A stretch of 64,000 bases of DNA from contig CAVSRU010000018.1 of assembly GCA_963730535.1 (NCBI GenBank), forward strand, positions 248,001 through 312,000, written 5' to 3'. The position numbers and the translations under genes were made by a program. The DNA comes from DASSUW01 sp963730535 (GTDB lineage: Bacteria; Actinomycetota; Thermoleophilia; Solirubrobacterales; Solirubrobacteraceae). A model generated the notes under the pieces. The model did no database searches. It worked only from the letters and a program-made list of their open reading frames with translations, and had not been told where the DNA came from. This document shows, in pieces, positions 58,385 to 64,000 of this stretch. Within the stretch, counting starts at the first letter, position 1. Each line of letters opens with the position of its first letter.

Positions 58385-58696
58385 CGCCGCAAGTCGAGTG
58401 CCGGCAATCTACGACGGTTGCTCCCTCGGTCTCTCTACAACGAAGGTCTTCGGCGAGCACTTGACCCCGACGACGAGGACCGCAGCCGAAAGGCTGTCGC
58501 CTAGGGCTGGCCGGCAGACGCGGCTCCCGAGGCCGCCGCGGTCTCACGCGCGGCTGATTTCGCTCGCTCCCGACGGCGTGCCTAGGGCTGGTCTCGGGGC
58601 CTGCCGCTTCCATGCGAAGCGACACGCCACCGTCACGACCAACCCGCTCCTGCTTCCGCGTGGATGCGATCGCACGGCTGACCGGTAGCTCGGCCG
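58385..58696. other. 312-base stretch without a recognisable gene
   Basis: No supported coding region on either strand. GCCTAGGGCTGG occurs twice (about 58501 and 58580), 79 nt apart, the only repeat noticed. It separates the HxlR remnant from the permease remnant and is probably debris of one or more lost genes. Confidence 0.35.
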
Positions 58697-59086
58697 GTGG
58701 ATGAATGTGCCAGGGATCAGGCAGTCGTCTCGGAGACCTTTCGATCCGCCGTGGTCGGCATCTATGGAGTTGTAGCGTACGTCGTTTCGCGGCGCACGCA
58801 CGAGATCGGCATCCGGATGGCGCTGGGCTCAACGCCGGGAAGCGTGGTCGGTTTGGTGGTCAGGCAGGGGATCGGCCCCGCGCTCCTCGGCATGGCGCTC
58901 GGGCTGGCCGGCGCGTTCGCCGCCGGTCGATTGATCTCCGGCCTGCTCTACGGAGTCGAGCCCACCGATCCCAAGGCGTGGGTGGCCGCGACCGTCCTGC
59001 TGCTCTCGGTGGTCCTCGTCGCGTGCTCGGTGCCGGCGCGCCGAGCGGCTCGGATTCCGCCGGCGAGCGCTTTGCGCGCCGACTGA
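58697..59086 (+). pseudogene. C-terminal remnant of a MacB/ADOP-type FtsX-like ABC permease
   Basis: Recognisable from about 58751: VVGIYGVVAYVVSRRTHEIG, IRMALGSTPGSVVGLVVRQG, GLLYGVEPTDPKAWVAATVL and VPARRAARIPPASALRAD, the last three membrane segments and terminal motif of FtsX-like permeases. A full protein has 400-800 residues; only ~112 remain. The ADOP style is common in Acidobacteriota and relatives, less so in Actinobacteria. The apparent ATG at 58697 is likely fortuitous. Confidence 0.78.
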
Positions 59087-59170
59087 GCGAGAGCACGCGC
59101 GGGCCGTCTCGAGCTGAAGTGCGCCGTGGCCCGCGCGATCGCGCCGGGCCACGGCTCGATCAATGTCGCG

Positions 59171-60860
59171 TCACCCGTCCGACTGACAGGTCTCGAAAGC
59201 CTCCGTGTTGGCGACGGTCTGGAACAGCTGACCGCTCGGGTTGTTGATGGTCCGGGTCTGGCCGGTCAGCGTGTCGCGCACGGTGATCTCGGTCTGCGCA
59301 TTGGTGGCGCCGGCCGCGAACAGCCAGAACGAGACGAAGCTCGGATTGCCGCAGGCGTCGACCATCTTGACGAAGACCTCGACGTTGCCGTCCTGGAAGG
59401 AGAAGAAGCTCACCGACTGATCGGTTTCCGAGCTCTCCCCGTTGTACTCCTGGATCTTGCCGACGAAGAGCTGCGGCGGGTCCGCGAAGTTGAACATCCT
59501 CACCTTGACCTCGAAGCGGCCGCCGAGCAGGCAGGCGACGCTGACGCTGCGCACGCAGGGCTCGGTGCCGGGCGGGCCGGGCGGAGGTGGAGGTGGTGGT
59601 GGCGGCGGAGGGGGTGGCGGCGGTGGTGGCGGGGAGGGGACTGGGGGCCCGAACGGTCGCGGTGATCTGGTAGTCGCCGCTTCCGGCGATACGCCGCACG
59701 AGGGCGTACCAGGTGCCCGCTTCCGGCAGGGTCTCGCCGCAGTGCTCGGGGAAATTGCCCGAGGTGATGCCGAAGCAGTCGACGATGAATGGATCGAGCG
59801 AGGGTGGAGCCCCGCGCCGAGCATAGAGGTGGAAGTCGCCGTCGCCTTGCTCGATGTTCACCGCGATGCCCAGGTGGGCGGCGCCCGCGGGTACTTCGAA
59901 GTTCCACAGCTCCTCGGTTTCGGCGAGATCGAGCCGCGAGTCTTGCGCCGCTACCAGCGTGTTGGCGTCACCGACCTGACTGGTCGTGCCGCAGGCAGTG
60001 GCGTCGAGATCCGAGCCGCCGGCCGACTGGATCCACTCACGTGCGACGTAGACGTTGAGTCCCGCGTACCCGTATCGGCGAGGCAATTGTTGCCGACGGT
60101 GTATCGCGAGTGGATACCGGCCACTACCGGGTCTCCACTCACCGGGTCGACAAGAAGCGGCCCGCCCCCGTCACCGACGCAGATTCCCGAGCTTCGCCGG
60201 CCGCGCCGACAGGTGCCTGCAGGCTCCAGCACACTTCGGTGTCGGCGAGGAAGGGCAGGGTGCAGCGGCGGTCGTCACCAAGCCGGCGCGCTTGATTCCT
60301 TCACCGGGGAAATTGAGTCCGCCGATGCTCCCGAAGCCGACGATCGCGGCGTCCGTCCCCGCAGGGGGTCTACCGAGCGTGTTGATCGGCCTCGGTCGGA
60401 CGCCGAGTACCGGGAAGAGCAGTTTCGCGACGGCGGCATTGCCCTCGATCGTTCCAGTCCAGTCGGGATGCAGCTCGATGCTCTCGACGCTGAAGATACC
60501 CGCGTGCTGAAAAAAGACGACGAAGTCGGTCGGGTCCGGATCGAGGCTCAGGAAGCAATCGGCCGACGTGAGGAACGTGTTGCACCCGATCAGAGTGCCC
60601 GAGCAGAGCTGACCCTCTGCCTGGTCGAACGAATGGAGCTGACCCACTTCCGGGAATGCCCCTGCCGCCAAGACGCCGTTGACGATGCGTGGCGCGAGCG
60701 CGAGTTGCAGGTTGAGACGTCGCGCCGAGCTCGGGTCGGACACCGCTTGGGCGCTGGCCGGATCGGATGGGATCGCGACCGCGAGCGAACAGGCAGCCAG
60801 ACCGAGGGCGATCGCCTTCGGGCGAAGAGCTCCCCAGCACAACCGGACGAAATGATGCAT
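59171..60860 (-). pseudogene. Secreted trypsin-like (S1) protein with C-terminal domains; several frameshifts; triad residues replaced
   Basis: From the ATG at 60858-60860: signal peptide (PKAIALGLAACSLAVAIPSD), S1 start RIVNGVLAAGAFPEVGQLHS, then TLIGCNTFLTSADCFLSLDP, where TAAHC is replaced by TSADC (His to Asp), NAAVAKLLFPV in place of D-I-A (Asp to Asn) and VGDGGGPLLVDP in place of GDSGGP (Ser to Gly). Then a PPC-like domain (AGAAHLGIAVNIEQGDGDF; GSGDYQITATV), a poly-proline linker (~59584-59640) and a terminal domain (GGRFEVKVRMFNFADPPQL; FVSFWLFAAGATNAQTEITV). At least four frame changes (~60232, ~60195, ~60085, ~59655), mixed in direction. Possibly a non-catalytic binding protein, but broken here. 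Confidence 0.65.
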
Positions 60861-61031
60861 GTTTCCCTCCCATTGCCGGTCTTCCGAACGCACGGATCCC
60901 TCGATCGGGGGCCGAAGGCGCCGAGTCGGAAGGCTTGGCGGCGTGATCATACCTACGGAAATGGATATAGGCCGCGAGCTCGTCGCGTCACGGCGCTCCG
61001 CGTCGAGCGGGCGCGGCGGCGCGGTCGCCGT

Positions 61032-61037
61032 TATGAT
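61032..61037 (+). promoter_or_regulatory. Candidate -10 box (hypothetical gene at 61044)
   Basis: TATGAT, 6 nt before the GTG; this shows that the leaderless start style also occurs in the right-hand region. Confidence 0.4.
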
Positions 61038-61043
61038 TCCGCG

Positions 61044-61571
61044 GTGGCCCCAACCAGTACGCGCATGAGGCCGAATCCGGCTCCTGCGGGAGCGGCGGCG
61101 GGCGAGACGCTGCGCGAGTACGCGGAACGCGGCGTCTTTCGCGGCTTCGCCGAGTCGGCGGACCGCTCCGGGCGCCAGGACTTCGAGTTCCGGTGGCTCA
61201 CGGGCGCGACCTTCCGGGTACGGCTCGATCCTGCGGCGCGACGTCTGACTTTCCGCGACCTGCTCCCGAACGTGCCGCACCGGTCCGCGATGGACCGCGC
61301 GTTTCGCGCCTGGGTGAGCGAGCGCGCGAGCGAGGCGCTGCCCGAGCACCGGCGCATCGATCCACGCCGGGTGCGGCTGGCTTGCACCAATCGCGCGGGC
61401 AGTCTCTCGGTCGCGCTCGCTCTGCGGCGTCGTGCCGGTGCGTCACAGGCGGACGATTGGAGCTACGCGGCGCGCAAGGGCGTCTCGCTGGTGAACGAGA
61501 TCTTTCACGGCTTCCTGCGCGGTCCCTACTACGACTACATGGTTCAGAACTTCGGCGAGCCCGAGGAGTGA
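61044..61571 (+). CDS. Hypothetical protein
   Basis: 175 aa from the GTG at 61044 (ATG at 61065 is the alternative). Contents: ETLREYAERGVFRGFAESAD, FEFRWLTGATFRVRLDPAAR, LTFRDLLPNVPHRSAMDRAF and WSYAARKGVSLVNEIFHGFL then RGPYYDYMVQNFGEPEE. Mixed alpha/beta, no signal or membrane segment, no known motif. TATGAT ends 6 nt before the GTG. Followed 2 nt after the stop by the DUF2911-like gene. Confidence 0.65.
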   Translation: MAPTSTRMRPNPAPAGAAAGETLREYAERGVFRGFAESADRSGRQDFEFRWLTGATFRVRLDPAARRLTFRDLLPNVPHRSAMDRAFRAWVSERASEALPEHRRIDPRRVRLACTNRAGSLSVALALRRRAGASQADDWSYAARKGVSLVNEIFHGFLRGPYYDYMVQNFGEPEE

Positions 61572-61573
61572 GC

Positions 61574-62328
61574 GTGCGACGTCGACTTACGAGTTCAAGC
61601 GCGGCGTTCGAACAGTACGGTCTTCGCGCGGTCGCGATCGCGCTTCTGGGCGCGGTCTCGATTGCGTTGCCGAGCCTCGGATGGCAGGCGGGTGAAAAAA
61701 CGCCTCCGGCGCCAGGCACGGAGTCCACGCCGCCGATCGGCGGTGCAGCCGACGAGGACGTCGGTGCGGTCGACGAGAACGACGACAACGACAACGCGGC
61801 GCGCCGCATGCGCGTCAACTCGACCGCGAAGCTCGACTTGGCGGCGGGAAGGTCCTGGTCACTTATCCGCTCCTGCCCGCCGACGGTCCCGACGCGACGG
61901 AGCTGGCCACGCTCGGCGACGGCGACGTGCTCGCGCTGACGCGCTCGATGGCGATCAAGCTCAAGACCGAAGTCGAGCTGCGCTTCGACGGCGGAGCCGT
62001 GGCCAAGACGGGAAACGTCTCGCCGGGTTACCCCGGCGTCTACAGCCTGTGGCTGCGCCGCGCGGGTACCGGCTGGCGACTCGTGCTCAACCGCGAGCCC
62101 GACATCTGGGGCACCATGCGCGACGCCGCGGCCGACGTCGGCGAGACCGCGCTCGCACACCAGCGCGTGCCCGAGGCCGAGGCGAAGAAGACGTTCGAGG
62201 CGACGATGGCGGCAACCAACGGCGGTGGCGAGCTCGTCCTCTGGTGGGGCGCCGATCGATGGACGGCGCACTTCGACGCCGGCCCGGGAATGGCCGGCGC
62301 GAGCGCGCAACCGGAAGGTGCACCGTGA
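61574..62328 (+). pseudogene. DUF2911-like secreted protein with a frameshift near 61845
   Basis: A hydrophobic N-terminus (RAVAIALLGAVSIALPSLGW) and acidic Asp/Asn stretch are followed, after a change of frame near 61840-61850, by GKVLVTYPLLPADGPDATEL and SPGYPGVYSLWLRRAGTGWR then LVLNREPDIWG. The GxYSLW...WxLVLN...WG pattern resembles DUF2911 proteins. Restoring the frame needs one missing base (or two extra). Start at GTG 61574, 2 nt after the upstream stop; the stop overlaps the amidase start (GTGA). Confidence 0.55.
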
Positions 62329-63799
62329 CGAACGGTTCGGGTACCCCGAGCGCGAGCGCGGCGAGGAGTGAGATCCACTATCTCTCGGCCAGCGCGCTGG
62401 CGACAGCCATCCGTGAGCGCAGGATCTCGAGCCGCGAGGCGCTCGAAGCGCTGATCGCGCGCATCGAGCGATACGACCAGCCGCTCAATCTGGTGGTGAC
62501 GCTCGACCTCGAGCGCGCGCGACGAGACGCCGCGGCCGCCGACGAGGAGCTGCGCGCGGCGCGCTGCGCGGCCCGCTGCACGGGCTGCCGATGACGATCA
62601 AGGACTCGTTCCAGACCGCGGGGCTGCGCACCACGTCGGCGCGCCGGAGCTCGCGCAGCCACGTGCCGGAGCGCGGACGCGGTGCCGGTGGCGCGGCTGC
62701 GCGCCGCGGGCGCCGTGATCTTCGGCAAGACCAACGTGCCGCTCTACGCCGGCGACGTGCAGACCTACAACGAGGTGTACGGCACGACGAACAACCCGTG
62801 GGACCCGACGCGGACCGCCGGCGGCTCGTCCGGCGGGTCGGCGGCCGCCCTCGCCGCCGGGCTTCACGCCGCTCGAGCTCGGCAGCGACATCGGCGGCTC
62901 GATCCGCAACCCGGCGCACTACTGCGGCGTCTTCGGCCACAAGCCGACGTACGGGCTGGTCTCGACGCGCGGCCACATCCCCGGCCCGCCCGGGACCTCG
63001 CCGCAGGTCGACATCGCGGTCGCGGGGCCGATGGCGCGCAGCGCCGAGGACCTGGAGCTCGCGCTCGGCGTCCTCGCCGGCCCCGACGACGGGCCGCGGT
63101 GGCCTGGCGGCTCGCGCTGCCCGCGCCCCGAGCGCCTGGCCGGCTACCGGGTCGCGGCCTGGATGGACGACGAGTACTGCCCGTGTCGAGCGAGGTCCTG
63201 CGCGTGCTCGGCCGCGGTCGACGCCATCGGCCGGCGGGGGCCACGGTCTCGAGCGATGCGCGTCCCGACTTCACGTTCGAGTACTCGCACCGCGTCTACG
63301 ATCAGCTCCTGGGCGCTGCCGAGTGCGGCGGTTTCAGCACGGCCGCGATCGAGGAGATGGCGGCGCGGGTCGCCGCCGGCACTCACGGTCCCGGGATGGA
63401 GCACTCGACGCTGCGGCATCGCGCCTGGCTCTCGGCCAACGAGCGGCGCCTCCAGATGCGAAAGAAGTGGTTCCAGTTCTTCAAGGACTGGGACGCGGTG
63501 CTGATGCCGGTGTTGCCGGTGCCGGCGATCCCGCACGATCACTCGGAGCCGGCGACACCCGGACGATCGACGTCGACGGCGCGAGGCGGCCCTATTGGGA
63601 GCAGATCAAATGGGTGGGGTTGGCCGGCGTGTCGTACCTTTCCGCGACCGTCCTGCCGGTGGGGCTGACCCGCGAAGGACTGCCGGTCGGACTGCAGATC
63701 GCGGGGCCGTATCTCGAGGACAAGACCACGCTCGCGATCGCACGCGAGGTCGAGCGACTGCTCGGCGGGTTCCAGGCGCCGCCGGCGCTCGCGAGCTGA
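62325..63799 (+). pseudogene. Amidase-signature enzyme (GatA-like), multiple frameshifts
   Basis: About 490 codons in at least five frames. Pieces in order: ALATAIRERRISSREALEAL; LPMTIKDSFQTAGLRT with the catalytic Lys; GAVIFGKTNVPLYAGDVQTY; TRTAGGSSGGSAAALAAG with the catalytic Ser pair; GSDIGGSIRNPAHYCGVFGH then KPTYGLVSTRGHIPG; EDLELALGVLAGPDDGPRWP; WFQFFKDWDAVLMPVLPVPA; and YLSATVLPVGLTREGLPVGL at the end. The Ser-cisSer-Lys triad residues all exist but cannot be joined in one frame. Either a decayed gene or low-quality sequence. Starts with GTG overlapping the upstream stop. Confidence 0.7.
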
Positions 63800-63812
63800 G
63801 TCTTGGGCGAAG

Positions 63813-63830
63813 TTTGAACACCCGTTCAAA
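63813..63830. promoter_or_regulatory. Perfect palindromic operator-like site
   Basis: TTTGAACACCCGTTCAAA: 7-bp arms TTTGAAC/GTTCAAA around ACCC, 14 nt after the amidase stop and upstream of the phospholipase C-like gene. Shape and sequence are typical of TetR-family operators. The regulator is not in the window. Confidence 0.55.
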
Positions 63831-63850
63831 TTCGCGCGCCTTCGCTCTTC

Positions 63851-64000
63851 CTGTGCGTAGTCGCGGTCGCCGTCGCCGTCGCTGTCGCGGTCGCCGTCGC
63901 CGTCGCTGTCGCCGTCGCCGTCGCCGCGCCGGCGCACGGCCAGTCCTCTGCGCTCCGCCTCAACGACGTGCAGGTGATCGGCAGCCACAACAGCTACAAG
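63851..64000 (+). CDS. Secreted Ca2+-dependent phosphoinositide phospholipase C-like protein, N-terminus only
   Basis: Runs off the right edge. A signal peptide made almost wholly of Val-Ala repeats (63860-63925) ends in PAHGQ, followed by LRLNDVQVIGSHNSYK, the start typical of bacterial Ca2+-dependent PLC-like proteins (VIGTHNSYH with catalytic His). No ATG or GTG lies in frame after the upstream TGA at 63815; CTG 63851 is the only common alternative, or the true start is hidden by a frameshift. Start therefore uncertain. Confidence 0.55.
   Translation, partial: MCVVAVAVAVAVAVAVAVAVAVAVAAPAHGQSSALRLNDVQVIGSHNSYK
63860..63925 (+). repeat. Coding tandem repeat (Val-Ala)n in a signal peptide
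   Basis: Two exact 24-nt units (63860-63883 and 63884-63907; GTC-GCG/GCC/GCT codons) followed by three GTCGCC hexamers. It encodes the hydrophobic core of the signal peptide; copy number could vary by slippage. Confidence 0.75.

Noticed and set aside
59584..59640. GGCGGTGGT-type simple repeat as a regulatory element
   Set aside because: Read on the minus strand it is a poly-proline linker between two domains of the secreted protein.
63860..63925. Possible CRISPR-like or microsatellite array
   Set aside because: Repeats are contiguous without spacers and encode a signal-peptide core in frame with a recognisable protein.
57072..64000. Duplicated tRNA-Ala 3' end (att site) marking the far end of an integrated element
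   Set aside because: No second copy of the tRNA 3' end was seen to the right edge; the element's other end may be outside or lost.

Overview
The window looks like high-GC (roughly 70 % or more) actinobacterial chromosome. Phosphatidylinositol-type lipid genes, a DrrAB-like exporter, an ECF41 sigma factor, HxlR and TetR regulators, frequent GTG starts and many apparently leaderless genes suggest a deep-branching actinobacterium such as Thermoleophilia/Solirubrobacterales. This placement is inferred from gene content and style, not from a marker search. From about 58 kb to the right edge the gene style changes: remnants, many frameshifts, and an acidobacterial/proteobacterial-looking permease and secreted protein. 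That part may be a mobile-element graveyard, a transferred block or a poor contig end.

Layout. 0-8.9 kb: start of dnaK, an endonuclease III, a CAP-domain secreted protein, then a lipid/envelope block (GT-C-like membrane protein, PAP2 phosphatase, CDP-alcohol phosphotransferase, inositol-3-phosphate synthase, and a GT4-PHP fusion) and an unusual uracil-DNA-glycosylase-like protein. 8.9-16.4 kb: an ECF41 sigma factor flanked by an epimerase and an oxidoreductase, with a near-perfect ECF41 promoter between sigma factor and epimerase; hydrolase, rRNA/tRNA uracil methyltransferase, argF and a cupredoxin. 16.4-21.9 kb: MFS exporter, PhzF protein, thiOSG behind a TPP riboswitch, and divergent thiE. 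21.9-43 kb: two sets of 2-oxoacid dehydrogenase genes (lpd-E1a-E1b ... E2, and E1a-E1b-E2), with lipB-lipA, interrupted by a nickel/cobalt block (NicO-like transporter, Fur-family regulator, CbiMNQO). 43-57 kb: rhomboid protease, D,D-carboxypeptidase, a deacetylase-family gene, two tRNA-Ala genes, a haloperoxidase-like protein, MASE1 histidine kinase, DrrAB plus a glycosyltransferase, and a diguanylate cyclase. 57-64 kb: an integrase gene next to tRNA-Ala(CGC) carrying an internal 142-bp inversion, an HxlR remnant, a permease remnant, a frameshifted trypsin-like gene, a DUF2911-like gene, a shattered amidase and the start of a phospholipase C-like gene.

The most novel-looking non-coding feature is a palindrome-rich intergenic element present twice (about 6056-6330 and 15627-15890). 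The copies share terminal inverted repeats but have unrelated palindromic cores; a solo end lies at about 37182. Other points of interest are two genes that appear to start with CTG, a recurrent TANNNT box 6-8 nt before start codons (leaderless transcription), convergent gene pairs sharing a 4-bp stop overlap, and a set of genes broken by single-base frameshifts that between 26 and 55 kb are all explained by extra bases, which suggests a sequence-consensus problem rather than decay.
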